Origin: Incurvaria masculella
Taxonomy: Eukaryota > Arthropoda > Insecta > Lepidoptera > Incurvariidae
Direction of reading: 5' to 3'
Assembly (NCBI GenBank): GCA_946894095.1
Contig: OX335660.1
Span: 3,973,001 to 4,037,000 of the forward strand
DNA: 64,000 nt
A program made the translations under genes and the position numbers. Of this stretch, positions 1 to 10,041 are shown one piece after another. The notes beneath the pieces are model-generated. The model had not been told where the DNA came from. It worked only from the letters and a program-made list of their open reading frames with translations, and did not search any database. Position 1 is the stretch's first letter. The number at the start of each line of letters is the position of its first letter.

Positions 1-1290
1 ATGAAATATTTTGAATTGCATTTTAGGGATCCCTGCAGAATGACGTATGGTTGGACCCGTTGCTTATGCGCTGCAGCCATTTTCTTTTGTTGGTGCATGG
101 TATGCACGATATCACCAGCATTCTGTAAAATATTATGAATGTAACCGTTACTAGGTTGCCTGTCCAATGTACCGCTAGAATTCCTACATTGTTTGCGGTA
201 CATGTTATTGGACGAGTTGCCGTTTTGGTTTTGCAGAAACCACCAACGATCATTTGTACCGCAAACCAAACTTATTAAGCACCGACACGAGAGTCCACTT
301 TAATTCGCAGCTCGTGTTTGTCCGCTTTCATTTTAAGGTATGGAAACCTAAATAACGTCAAGTTGAACGGAACCCACTTACATAGGTTTTCGTTGATAAC
401 TGACACGGGAGCAGGGGTAAGATTTAGAGGTGGAGCACTCCCAGAATGAAACAAATAGCAGCGAGACGAACAGAGGATTCTGGTTGAGGCTGCGGACCCC
501 AATAAACATTTAGGTGCATACCTCAATGATAATGAGAATTCCTTCTAACGCCTCTACGGTTGAAAACTTTATATTTTTTTAAAATCTGCCTCTTGGAAAC
601 ATCAGGTGCGCTAGTATTGTTATCTGAGTCGGTAATATACTATTTAAAAAGTAAAAGAATATATGTAGGAATCACGAATATTCAGTGATATATCTGTGTC
701 GGCAAGTTTTTGATTTGCTGAAAAATCATAACCAAGTGACACGGGGTGAAAAAAGGGTGGGGCCTCCTAACACATCCCGGCCAATGATAATATGCTTCCC
801 CGTCGAGTCGGTAACTGGAATCCCTTAAGAAGGTAGGGAATGAAAGATTTTTTTTTACAACTTTGTTACAATGTTCCATTTATTTTTAAGTAGACAGAAG
901 TTTCATCGTTGTTTCTTTTAATTTTGATCCGAGAGAAAAAAAAATGATGAAAGTGTCTTTTCTCACTGGGGCCTTTAGCGTCGTCGGTGCATAGGACCCG
1001 GTGATGCAAAATCAGAATCAGCTAGGTTTATGTTTTGTATATGCTCCCATTACGAAGGATCAATTTTAATAGTCGGCAGTTTCTGAACGGCCTGTTTGCG
1101 TCTCAGGAGATGTGCGAGGAAAGTGTAATATGGTGTTACGCGAGAAATTACACTTGGAACACCGATGTTTTGAGCGACATTTTTTTACTGCACAAGATGG
1201 TGATAAGCAATTAATGCAAAATATGTTGTTCTTTGACGAGACTATATCTAGAATTGGGATCTTTTTCCGATTCTTGTTCCGAGCGTCGGC
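1..1290. other. Unassigned left-hand stretch
   Basis: I see no gene that can be supported here. Several short open frames exist on both strands, but none shows a domain, and neighbouring frames are equally open. Base composition is mixed, with T/A runs near 570-700 and 840-950. The last ~200 bases run into the LINE ORF1 fragment and may be its decayed upstream part. Confidence 0.4.
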
Positions 1291-1293
1291 AGT

Positions 1294-1881
1294 TTGCAAT
1301 TTGCCGATGAGCGACTCGACGCCCTGAAAACCAAGTCAAGGAGAAAAATTTTACTTTTCCATGGCATTGAAGAGAAAGAAGGTGAAAATACGATTGACTT
1401 GATCAACAACCTAACTGGCAAGACGAACTTACCTCAGTGCGGTGCGGCAATCATTAGCGTCTGTCACCGGCTTGGACGTAGTCCGACGGGTGGAAATCAC
1501 AAACGCCCAGTCTTGGTTAAATTTTGCTCGCTAGACGTGCGGGCACAAGTTTGGAGGAAGAAAACGGCGCTGAAGGGCACAGGAGTCTCCATCTCAGAGT
1601 TCCTCACGGAGAGTCGTCACATGACTTTCACTGAGGCCTGGCGTGTTTTTGGCGTGTCTAAGACCTGGACGCATGACGCCCTTATCCACGTGATGATGCC
1701 CGATGGAGTCCGCCACCGGGTACGGTCGATGGAGAGGTTGCGGGAGCTTGAGGCTGCGATACCGGTTTCGTCCACCGGCGGTGATGGGTCGACGGTAGCT
1801 GGCATTGGAGCAGCACGCGCAACTCGCTCTGGGCAACGCCCGGGCGATAAGAAAGCTCCGGAGAAGGGTTCAAAAAAGTGA
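1294..1881 (+). pseudogene. LINE ORF1p-like fragment (L1 RRM / baculovirus-FP-type C-terminal domain)
   Basis: The frame holds about 195 codons and lacks a convincing ATG at its start, so it is probably 5'-truncated. It begins with a short helix-forming stretch, then a strand-rich block (KILLFHGIEE, residues ~18-27) like the start of the L1 ORF1p RNA-recognition fold. A C-terminal block follows with ISEFLT (~100) and an 'HVMMPDGVRHRVRSMERLREL' type segment (~132-152, quoted loosely), as seen in the FP-like C-terminal domain of insect LINE ORF1 proteins. The tail is basic and Gly/Ala rich. Such proteins bind the element RNA as a chaperone. No endonuclease or RT follows in frame, so this is an isolated remnant. 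Family assignment is by motif recall only. Confidence 0.6.
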
Positions 1882-2071
1882 AGTCTAGTGCTGCTGTCCT
1901 GTTATTTGCAACTTTTGGCAATATTGAAGCGTAAAAACTTTTCTGTTTTATAACTTTTCTGTGCAAGAAAGCAATCTGTTCTATATTCTATGCAAGCATT
2001 GCAACGTTTGACAGTTTAGTTTTTCTTATCATTTCTAAAGGCAAAGCAAGTCCTTAGCAAGGGGAAGATCA

Positions 2072-2593
2072 TTGTTAGAGGCAGCTGACAGAGTGGTGGA
2101 GACCAGGGTTCCAATCACTAGGTTGCCACATCCTGCCCAAAGACAGTATCTGACATATCAACAAATTGATAATTTGACGGAAGGCGAAGTTCCGGATGCG
2201 GACGGAAACTTGCCCGGTCTTTCCATTTACACAGATGGGAGCAAAATTGAAGGCCGGGTGGGAGCAGCTTTCACTTGCTGGGAAGGAAATCGAGAGCTGG
2301 ATCATCGTACCTTCCGCTTAGAGGCCTTGTGTACAGTGTTCCTGTCAGAAATGCTAGCGATTCACAAGGCTACTGATTGGATAAATAAACGCGGAAGCTC
2401 GGTACCGGTGCGGATATTGAGTGATTCCAGGTCTTCTGTCGACTTAATTGTCAACCCCCGCAGCTGTCACCCCCTAGCTTTCAGAATTAGGAAAAATCTA
2501 GAAAAAAGAGCAGAAAGGCAGTGTGTGGCTATTTCGGGTCCAAGCGCATGCCGGCACAACCGGCAATGAAAGAGCAGATTTCCTGGCCAAGGA
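2072..2593 (+). pseudogene. R1-like LINE RNase H domain, 5' part
   Basis: The reading frame carries a LINE-type RNase H: LSIYTDGSKIEGRVGAAF (first Asp, ~residues 50-67), SEMLAI (Glu, ~92-97) and LSDSRSSVDLI (second Asp). Near 2535 a small deletion shifts the frame, and the expected AHAGTTGNERADFLAK motif continues in another frame up to 2593. Coding then stops abruptly because element X is inserted. The rest of the domain resumes at 7571. RNase H would degrade the RNA strand of the cDNA hybrid during target-primed reverse transcription. The upstream RT is absent, so this is a 5'-truncated, dead copy. Confidence 0.8.
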
Positions 2594-3028
2594 CATCGCA
2601 GCGGAGTGCGAGAACCACCCCTTGAGTTCGCCTTGGTTCCCCTTCCCCCCAATAACTACCCCCCCCCCCCCAGAAAATCCCCGGCTACTTAGCGGAGCGT
2701 AAGAACCTTCCCTAGGAGCAGCTCTCCAATCTCTTCATTTTGGTCCGAAGAGTTTTTCAAAATTTTGCTCCTACCCCCTTCTTTTAAATAAAATAAAAAA
2801 ATCTACCAAAAATCTTATATCTCAACCCACCTACATCCCAGCGGGACACAAGAACTTCCCCCGGGGATGGTTTCGGCCCTCTACAAATTTACCCCAAGGG
2901 TTTTTTTCTAATTATTGCTGCATACTCTCACTTTTAAATATTATTTTTTGTTTTAACTATATTTTGTGCTTATTTCATATTTCATAAATAAAATAAACAT
3001 TGCAGAAACTATACTCATTTTATTGTAA

Positions 3029-3534
3029 TGTTACGAGCGCGCCATCTGTTGGAGTTCGGCTGCAACGTCGATGCGTTTCGTCAACAGATGGCGCTGCTTT
3101 CAACTTCTATCGCGATAGTGATTCGGTGGTGCTGGTACAATATAACAAAAATGTTTGGCGCATCTGGCTGAGAGCAATTTCTGGAACGGTCGGGCGATTC
3201 CCGATGGAGATTGTTCTCGGCTGGCCCGCCAGGTGGGGGGCGCCTAGAATTCGGTGGAGTTTTCTAGAAAGAAGCTCCACCGATATAAAAGGCGCCTCAG
3301 CCAGCACTGCCGCCAGTCTATTTTGAATAGTGAAGCGAGCGAGACAACAAGCGAAAGTGCAGTAAAGTGAGTGAACTAGCTCTCAGTGATACAGTTCAGC
3401 GATATTTAGAATTTGGTGATCGAAGTGACACAAAATTGTCTTTGTTTGTGTTTCATTCGTGAATTGTTTTCAATAAAAGAACATTTGTTAACTTTTGGTG
3501 TTTCTACTCTAATCCGCACCCTACCCGCGTAACA
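3029..3534 (+). repeat. 5' LTR of gypsy 1 (506 bp)
   Basis: The LTR starts TGTTAC and ends GTAACA. A TATAAAA box lies at 3284-3290 and AATAAA at 3472-3477, as expected for U3-R-U5. The last ~155 bases recur at 6826-6982. Confidence 0.9.
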
Positions 3535-3536
3535 AT

Positions 3537-3553
3537 TGGTGTCAGAAGCGGGG
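3537..3553 (+). promoter_or_regulatory. Primer binding site, tRNA-Leu type
   Basis: TGGTGTCAGAAGCGGGG starts 2 bases after the LTR. It is complementary, with one difference, to the 3' end of insect tRNA-Leu(CAG) including CCA as I recall it. It would prime minus-strand DNA synthesis. Confidence 0.75.
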
Positions 3554-3560
3554 ATTAGAG

Positions 3561-4700
3561 ATGCCGATCACACCAAGGGAAGACAAGGAAGGTATGAGGA
3601 CCAGGAGCCAGACAGCAGCCGACCCAACTCTGGCTGAGGATGGGGCTGCTTCAGGGACGCAAGGACTCGAAAGCCATCAAACAATGACGCCGAATCCTGC
3701 ATTGGACTTGGCTGCGCTGATACATTTCATGCAGGAAAAATTCCGCGAACAAGCCGTCCGTCAGGAAGAACAGTCGCAGGAGCAGGCCCGCCGTCAGGAA
3801 GAGCAGGCCCGCCGTCAGGAAGAACAGCAACTAGAGTTAATGCTGGCCGTCAAGGAATCCAACGCTAAAATAAAGAGGCAGTTAGATGAGGTCAGCACAA
3901 GAATCGAAGAGCAAGACCAAACCCTTGAGCGTCATGAAAAGCGGCTGAACGGGCTTGAATCAAAGATAACTGAAGAAGTGCAAAAGATCAAGACTTGTGG
4001 AGTGACTATGACTTCATCGGCAACAGGGGGAACAAGATTTAAGGTTGCTCCTTTCGATGGCACAACATCTTGGGCGGCGTACAAACGCCAGTTTGAGTCG
4101 GTCATCAAAGCGAATGGATGGAGTCAAGACCAAGCCAAGACTGCTCTGACCTTGGGATTACGAGACAAGGCTCTCCATGTACTTGAAGCTCTTGGCGACG
4201 AGGTCACTTATGACGAGCTTCTTGAAGCACTTGAATCAAGATTTGGTGACAAGCACTTGGAGCACGTTTACCGCGCTCAACTTCGTGACCGAGTGCAGCG
4301 ATCAAGTGAAGGACTTCAGCAGTGGGCCCTGGAAATTGAAAAACTGGTTCGAAAGGCCCACCAATCATCACCGAAGACTTCATTAGACGATTACTTGGTG
4401 CAGGCTTTTGTGGATGGCATCAAGGACATCGAAGTGCGAGCGGCTGTACGACTAGGCCACCACACAACGGTGAAGGACGCTCTTGCCCACGCATTGGAGG
4501 TTGAAGCAGTCCGATCAGATCCTCGAGCGCATCGGGTAAGAGAAGTGTTAACTTCGGAAACCAGAACATCTGGTAGACGTAAATTTACTCCACGCTGCTA
4601 CGGATGCAATGAGCTGGGGCACCTTCGAACCAACTGCCCCAAGACCAAAAAAATAATCTCCGATGCTGCGGTCGAGGATGCGCAGCAGGGAAACGAGTGA
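3561..4700 (+). CDS. gag: Gag of gypsy 1
   Basis: This is a 379-residue frame with ATG just downstream of the primer site. Residues ~55-150 are a Gln/Glu/Arg-rich coiled coil with the repeated block ARRQEEQ. Residues ~160-300 look like a retrotransposon Gag capsid domain (WAAYKRQFESVIKANGW). One CCHC zinc knuckle, C-X2-C-X4-H-X4-C, is at ~346-359 (CYGCNELGHLRTNC). The gene is intact. It ends in TGA four bases after a GGGAAAC heptamer, and pol continues in the -1 frame. It would form the cytoplasmic virus-like particle that packages element RNA. Confidence 0.9.
   Translation: MPITPREDKEGMRTRSQTAADPTLAEDGAASGTQGLESHQTMTPNPALDLAALIHFMQEKFREQAVRQEEQSQEQARRQEEQARRQEEQQLELMLAVKESNAKIKRQLDEVSTRIEEQDQTLERHEKRLNGLESKITEEVQKIKTCGVTMTSSATGGTRFKVAPFDGTTSWAAYKRQFESVIKANGWSQDQAKTALTLGLRDKALHVLEALGDEVTYDELLEALESRFGDKHLEHVYRAQLRDRVQRSSEGLQQWALEIEKLVRKAHQSSPKTSLDDYLVQAFVDGIKDIEVRAAVRLGHHTTVKDALAHALEVEAVRSDPRAHRVREVLTSETRTSGRRKFTPRCYGCNELGHLRTNCPKTKKIISDAAVEDAQQGNE
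4688..4694 (+). promoter_or_regulatory. Putative -1 ribosomal frameshift heptamer GGGAAAC
   Basis: G GGA AAC is in register with the gag codons, one sense codon before the gag stop (4698-4700). The pol frame is the -1 frame and is open across this site and at least 40 bases upstream. The X-XXY-YYZ pattern matches the canonical slippery rule. Confidence 0.6.
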
Positions 4701-5860
4701 AAGCCAGTACCGGGGGGCGGGTGCTGGCTCGTAGAATAGAAGCCCCGAAAGTCACAATTTCACAGGCATTTACTGGGAACAGCCTGCTCGTTGAAGGTCA
4801 AGTGAACCGGATAAAATGCAACTTGACCTTAGATACCGGAGCGTCCCGTACAGTTGTTAAGTCGAAAACCTTTGGCCACGTGACATGGAATCGTCGCCAA
4901 TATTTCAATGTTTGCAGGCTTCAGACAGCTACCGGCCAGCACATACCTGTCCATGGAGAGATGGAAGTGACAATTAAAATTGGAAGTAAGACTTATCGTC
5001 ATACCGCCATTTTAGCAGATATCATCGATGATTGCATTCTCGGCTTGGATTTTATGAGAACCAACAACTGTAAAATAGATTTGGCAAATGGCGTGCTCAT
5101 GTGTGGCAGAGAAGAAGTATCCTGGCTACGCAAATGTGATGAAGTTTCCTCAGATGCGTTGACCACAGGGAGATCTAAGGTGGCCGCTCTTTTGGAAGAC
5201 AGCAGACGGAACCTGACTGTTTATGAGTTGCAGAAGGCAACAAGTCTGCTTACGCGATATTCAGACATCTTCTCTTCGCACGAAGGAGACATTGGTAGAA
5301 CTAACATGGTTAAGCACCGGATTAATACAGGAGATGCTCTTCCAATACGCCAGAGGCCACGCCGCGTTCCCGTAGCTAAGCAAGAAGAAGTTCAGAAAAT
5401 GATAGCTGATATGCTGAAAAATAATGTTATAGAGACTTCGTCAAGTCCATGGTGTTCACCCGTAGTTCTGGTGAAAAAGAAAGATGGCAGCACCAGATTT
5501 TGTGTGGACTATCGACGCTTAAATGATGTAACGAAAAAGGACAGCTATCCGCTTCCTAGGATTGATGACACGCTGGATACATTAAGTGGCATGAAGTGGT
5601 TCACAACCCTTGACCTGAAGAGCGGCTACTGGCAGGTGGAAATCGACCAAAAAGATAAGGAGAAGACAGCTTTCACGACAGGGCATGGGCTGTGGCAATT
5701 CAAAGTGATGCCGTTTGGACTCTGCAATGCTCCCGCGACCTTCGAAAGGCTTATGGAACGAGTACTTTTTGGGCTGATCGGGAAAGCTTGTTTAGTGTAT
5801 CTGGACGACATCATCATAATAGGGCGGACATTTGATGATCACATTAAGAATTTGTTTTGA
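4697..5860 (+). pseudogene. pol: Pol of gypsy 1, part 1: protease and reverse transcriptase
   Basis: The frame holds 387 codons in the -1 frame relative to gag. An aspartic protease motif LDTGAS is at ~45-50. The RT fingers and palm follow, with SPWCSPVVLVKKKDGS, the FCVDYRRLN strand, and catalytic YLDD at ~368-371. The ATG-less start (GTG at 4697) indicates expression by frameshift from gag. The frame ends at a TGA at 5858-5860 created by a small indel. The thumb and RNase H continue in a different frame. The protein is therefore broken between palm and thumb. Confidence 0.85.
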
Positions 5861-6837
5861 GCAAAATCCGCCAAGCTAACCTTAAACTAAGTGGCAATAA
5901 ATGTTCTTTCTTCAAGCGTCAGGTTAGCTATTTGGGTCACGTTATCTCCGAAAATGGCATCCAAACTGACCCAAAGAAGATCGAAGCCGTACAGGAGTGG
6001 CCAGTTCCGAAGGATAAGACAGAAATTCGTGCGTTTTTAGGACTGTGCTCTTATTACCGTCGTTTCGTCCGAAACTTCTCCGAAATTGCTAAGCCATTGC
6101 ATCGACTTACTGAAGATAAGCGACAATTTACTTGGGACGAGGACTGCATGAGTTCGTTCCAAGAACTTAAGCAACGTCTCTGTAACGCTCCTATCTTGGG
6201 TTATCCCGAAGCCGATAAAGAGTACATAGTCGACACCGACGCAAGTAATACCGGAATCGGCGGGGTACTCTCACAACTTTATGAGGACAAGGAGATCGTT
6301 ATAGGTTATTTCAGTAAATCCCTTTCAAAGCCTGAAAGGAATTATTGTGTGACAAGGCGAGAGCTTCTGGCGGTGGTGAAGACTTTGCAGCATTTTAACA
6401 AGTATCTTCTCGGCCGAAGATTCCGCTTAAGGACTGACCACGCTGCGTTAAAATGGCTGCTTCAGTTTAAAAATCCAGAAGGGCAGGTTGCGCGCTGGCT
6501 GGAACAGCTGCAAGAGTATAACTTTGAAACAGAGCATAGAAGTGGTAAATCCCATGGAAATGCTGACGCTTTGTCTCGTCGACCCTGTCCAGAAGAGTGT
6601 AAACACTGCATCAGGGAAGAAACAAAGGAAACTGCCCGTTTAAAGGCGATCCGAATGGATAACATCAGTGAAGAATGGAGCAATGAAAACATGAAGCTAG
6701 CACAGGAGGAGGACGAAGATTTAATGCCCATTATTCGCTGGAAGCGATCAGGAGAGGCAAAGCCGGAATGGAAAGATGTTTCCGCAATGAGCACTGCGAC
6801 TAAGAGTTACTGGGCTCAGTGGTCGAGCTCTCAGTGA
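5857..6837 (+). pseudogene. pol: Pol of gypsy 1, part 2: RT thumb, RNase H, truncated before integrase
   Basis: The segment starts with the RT thumb/connection (SYLGHVISENGIQTDPKKIE, about residues 27-46) and continues into Ty3-type RNase H, with Asp in IVDTDASNTGIGG, Glu in TRRELLAVV and Asp in RTDHAALKW. It closes with the usual NADALSRR boundary. Only ~75 residues of linker follow before the frame runs into LTR sequence and stops at 6837. The zinc-binding and catalytic parts of integrase are absent. The deletion must have joined the linker to the R/U5 region. Confidence 0.85.
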
Positions 6838-6982
6838 CACAGTTCAGCGATATTTAGAATTTGGTGATCGAAGTGACACAAAATTGTCTTTGTTTGTGTT
6901 TCATTCGTGAATTGTTTTCAATAAAAGAACATTTGTTAACTTTTGGTGTTTCTACTCTAATCCGCACCCTACCCGCGTAACA
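6826..6982 (+). repeat. 3' LTR remnant of gypsy 1
   Basis: This matches 3379-3534 of the 5' LTR almost exactly, with one visible difference (GACAC versus GATAC). The first ~350 bases of the LTR and the polypurine tract are gone. Confidence 0.9.
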
Positions 6983-7082
6983 GTAATAAACACAGAACAC
7001 ATGCTAATACACAACAACAAACAGATACATATGAAAAAACAAAAATAACATGACAATTCTACTTAACCCTAACAAACAGTAA

Positions 7083-7397
7083 TCATAAATAAAAAAGTTC
7101 TTCAAAGTCAGCTGAAGCTGCTATGGTCCTTAAGACACTTATTGCGTTACCCCTTTGGATCTCTAGGCTAATGCGGCGAATAAAGAAAGCTTTTGAGCGT
7201 AAGTCACCTGAAGCCTCCGTCAACAGTTTACCTAGACAGTCTGCAAATTTGAAAGCTTCGTTTGACCATGCCCCTAAAGTTTCCACTGCAAAAGGCAAGA
7301 ATTCGAATTGGGGTAACAGGGAATCATATTTTTTTATCTTATTTGATGCTAACCTAACCAGTTCCTCTTCGACGCGCGACGCATGCACACTGCTCAT
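7083..7397 (-). pseudogene. Minus-strand C-terminal ORF fragment in element X
   Basis: This is a 104-codon open frame in X copy 1. In copy 2 it is broken by a MITE and small indels. It has the pattern FLPFAVETLGAW ... GDLRSKAFFIRRISLEIQRG ... FEELFYL. I recall this as the conserved tail of a widespread family of mobile-element polyproteins (KY..L, VP.A.ETLG.W, QR.S.AIQRGNA, FYL). The catalytic RT upstream of it is not present. If correct, X is the 3' end of a minus-strand non-LTR-type element and explains its long target duplication. The family is named from memory and is uncertain. Confidence 0.45.
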
Positions 7398-7570
7398 GTG
7401 TCAATAATTTTACTAAAATAGTTTAAAGTGCGAATATTGTTTTTATTTTACTACCAGTGAATAGTGCATAGAAAATTACAACAGTGGAAGTGTTGGTGGC
7501 CCGATCGCTCAGGATTTCGGCTGTCCAGGGAACATTGCACACATCGGCGTTTCACCTTTCTGGCCAAGGA

Positions 7571-8030
7571 AGCCGCACTCAAAAATAAGTCCGCCGCTGC
7601 CTACACTGACTTCCCTCTATCGTTTGCTAGGAAATACATTCGGGAGCGACCACTGAAAGATAGGCAACAGAGATACCCGCGAGAGTTCTACTGGTGCCAT
7701 CACTCAATTGCTCCTCCCAGATGTACGAAGTGCTTACAGAGTGCTCCGAGGGATCCTAGCGAACTATTACCGATCGCAAGCTTGGACAGGGCATGGGGGG
7801 ACCTCCCAGTACCGCAAGGACTCCCCTGAATGCAGATTCTGAGAGAGCCTGAGCAGACTGTGACCACCCCACGGATTCGCCAAATCAGTGCCACTGGCGA
7901 CACCGTCTCGCTGAGTGAAAGAGACAGCACCTTGCCACTCAAGATCGACCGCCGTGAGTCTCGGACTTTCACCAAGGTGACCGAAGCCCGCGGGACTCCG
8001 AACAACACCAACTGAACGGCACATGGTGCC
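7571..8030 (+). pseudogene. R1-like LINE RNase H domain, 3' part and C-terminal tail
   Basis: After the right-hand copy of the 11-bp duplication the coding resumes as AKEAALKNKSAAAYTDFP and SFARKYIRERPLK, a typical continuation of LINE RNase H. A decayed tail follows with GHGG and SQY..KDSPEC-like residues in shifted frames, as expected for the C-terminal Cys/His region. Several frameshifts and stops are present. Together with 2072-2593 it forms one dead element copy. Confidence 0.7.
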
Positions 8031-8309
8031 GTTAGCCCTGTGGTTTTATAAATTTGTTTAGGGGAGCTTTTTCCAATATTTTTTACAAACATTCGACTAT
8101 TTTCACTAAGTGTGTATTTATTTTGCCGCTATAATAACAAATATGTAAAATAAAAAAAAATAGGGGGGCCCCATACAAAAAACGTGATTTTTTTGGTGTT
8201 GATGGTACGGAACCCTTCGTGTGCGAGTCCGACTCGCACTTGGCCGGTTTTTTTGGAACTACCGAATAATTGGACAAATTTTAAAATCGGCTACATCTTA
8301 GCTCCCCGA
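8031..8309 (+). repeat. LINE 3' end and lepidopteran-type interspersed repeat
   Basis: A 3' UTR-like stretch ends in an A-rich run at ~8145-8160. A block follows with GTACGGAACCCTTCG and the near-palindrome GTGCGAGT-CCG-ACTCGCAC at 8221-8239, then CTTGGCCGG. I recall this motif as very common in moth genomes. It carries no gene. Confidence 0.5.
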
Positions 8310-8330
8310 CATCGCAGCGAGAACCACCCC

Positions 8331-9324
8331 CATATAAATGTAATCCGAAGCAACATGAGGAAACAGTAAAAAAAGCGTTAACAGATATAATTAATTGGCT
8401 GAATTGTAATGAATTATGCATTAATCTATCAAAAACCAACATAATACAATTCCAACCATATCAAGGCTCGAGGCAAGATATTACAATTACATATGCAGGA
8501 AAGGTCATCGAGGAAGTAACAAGCGCAAAATTTCTTGGAATGATGATAGAAAGTAACGTCAACTGGAAAACTCATATAGAGATTTTAGAAAAGAAAATAA
8601 GCAGTTTTTGTTATGCCTTAAAAGTGCTCACTGCGGTATCTTCTATAGGGACTAGCTTAATGGCATATTATGGTTTTGTTTATTCCCATCTTAATTATGG
8701 AGTGATATTCTGGGGAAACTCTGTAGATGAAAATAAATATTTGTTATACAAAAGAGGTGTATTCGAACAATGTATGGTATGAGGTACCAAGATAGCTGCA
8801 GGACAATATTTAAGGATAAAAAAATTCTAACATTAGCATCTATATATATATTAGAATTATGTAGTTTTGTCAAAGAGCATCCACAATATTTTTCTGCAGC
8901 CACTGATATCACAAGATATAATACGCGTCAATGTGAGGCTGGCAACCTGTACAAGGCTCCCGTAAGAACAACACTGGTATTAAAAAGCACAACACATTCA
9001 GCGACTACGATATTTAATAAACTTCCTCAAGGTTTAAAACGGTGCCAAAGCCCTGTTATCTTTAAAAGACAGCTGAAAGCCTGGCTACGAACTAAAGCTT
9101 ACTACAACGTAACATGTTTTTTTTATTGTTATGTAATATGTACTTGATGTATGATATATTTTATTTCTACACACCTGAGTATTCGCAGAAAATGCGAAAC
9201 TCTATTGCCACACCTAAATTTAGGTAATCACTATACTTTGTAAAGTACCGTTTGTTCACTCATTTGTACAATTTTAAGTGATACGGCAATAAATGATTTT
9301 GATTTTGATTTTTGATTTTGATTT
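8331..9324 (+). mobile_element. 5'-truncated Jockey/CR1-type LINE nested in X copy 2
   Basis: The uninterrupted sequence in X copy 1 (2612-2632) reads GAACCACCCCTTGAGTTCGC. Here GAACCACCCC (8321-8330) and GAGTTCGC (~9325) are separated by this insert. It ends in a (GATTTT)n tract at 9295-9326, the usual 3' tail of this LINE group in moths, preceded by AATAAATGATTTTG. Confidence 0.75.
8357..9147 (+). pseudogene. C-terminal reverse transcriptase of Jockey/CR1-type LINE
   Basis: The frame from 8357 encodes the end of the RT: INWLNCNELCINLSKTN, then AKFLGMMIESNVNWKTH (thumb entry) and LNYGVIFWGNS. After a frameshift near 8780 it continues with YNTRQ and IFNKLPQGLK at 8770-9147, the characteristic tail of this family. 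The catalytic YADD block and endonuclease are missing by 5' truncation. Two frames and a stop make it dead. Confidence 0.8.
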
Positions 9325-9878
9325 TGAGTTCGCCTTGGTCCCCCTTCCCCCCACTAACTTACCCCCCCCCCCCCCCCCCAGAAAATCCCCGGCTACTTAG
9401 CGGAGCGCAAGAACCTTCTCTAAGAGCAGCTCTCCAATCTCTTCATTTTGGTCCGAAGAGTTTTTCAAAATTTTGCTCCTACCCCCATTTTCTTTTAAAT
9501 AAAATAAAAAAATCTACCAAAAATCTTATATCACAACCCACCTACATCCCAGCGGGACACAAGAACCTCCCCCGGGGGTGGTTTTCGGCCCTCTACAAAT
9601 TGACCACAAGGGTTTTTTCTAATGATTGCTGCATACCCTCACTTTTAATTATTTTTTTTGTTTTAACTATATTTTGTGCTTATTTCATAAATAAAATAAA
9701 CATTGCAGAAAACACCTAAACAATATTTTATTGTAACAAACACAGAAAACATGCAAATACACAACATCAAACAGATAAAAAACAAAAATAACATGACAAT
9801 TCTACTTAACCCTAACCAACAGTAATCATAAATAAAAAGTTCTTCAAAGTCAGCTGAAGCTGCTATGGTCCTTAAGAC

Positions 9879-10041
9879 TGAGTTAAATAGTCGTAACAGA
9901 AACTAAGACTAACGAAAAGTAGTTCTTTGTGACGTCACTTTGCATTATTTTGAGATTTTGTCCATATAAAATATGTCCAAGTGACGTCAGAAAGTACTAG
10001 TTTTCGTTAGTCTTAGTTTCTGTTACGACTATTTATCTTAG
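9879..10041. mobile_element. MITE, 163 bp, with long terminal inverted repeats
   Basis: The arms AAATAGTCGTAACAGAAACT... at 9885 and its complement near 10035 pair over more than 30 bases. Flanking copies CTTAAGAC (9871-9878) and CCTAAGAC (10042-10049) suggest an 8-bp duplication with one change, as for hAT elements. X copy 1 has the empty site CTTAAGACAC near 7130. Two TGACGTCA-like palindromes lie inside. It has no coding capacity. Confidence 0.8.

Larger units (their letters stand above)
3029..6982 (+). mobile_element. Ty3/gypsy retrotransposon 1, internally deleted, nested in element X
   Basis: The element is flanked by the 4-bp duplication GTAA (3025-3028 and 6983-6986). The uninterrupted paralogous site in X copy 2 reads through GTAA at 9733-9736, which proves the insertion point. 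Order: 5' LTR, tRNA-Leu-type primer site, gag, protease-RT-RNase H. The integrase and all of U3 of the 3' LTR are missing: RNase H coding runs straight into the middle of the LTR at about 6826. It therefore cannot make a complete cDNA or integrate by itself. Confidence 0.9.
2594..7559. mobile_element. Element X, copy 1 (about 1 kb without the nested gypsy), with 11-bp target-site duplication
   Basis: The element is bounded by the direct repeat CTGGCCAAGGA at 2583-2593 and 7560-7570. Removing everything between rejoins one continuous RNase H reading frame of the R1-like host, which fixes both ends. The left end starts CATCGCAGCG and the right end finishes CGTTTCACCTTT. A second copy lies at 8310-10499. 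No terminal inverted repeat is visible. On the minus strand it contains a ~104-codon open frame at 7083-7397 and a C-rich (on plus) tract near 2660. An 11-bp duplication without TIRs fits a target-primed retroelement, oriented on the minus strand, better than a cut-and-paste transposon, but the class is unresolved. A gypsy element is inserted at 3029-6982. Confidence 0.75.

Noticed and set aside
1..1290. Short frames at 23-253, 275-526, 682-879 on minus
   Set aside because: No domain and no coding-like consistency between frames. Lengths are as expected by chance.
6462..6794. 110-codon minus-strand frame in gypsy 1
   Set aside because: Antisense shadow of the RNase H region. The plus strand carries the catalytic motifs.
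9312..9719. 135-codon frame with a poly-proline start
   Set aside because: It derives from the C-run and T-rich part of element X. Copy 1 has a different frame there.
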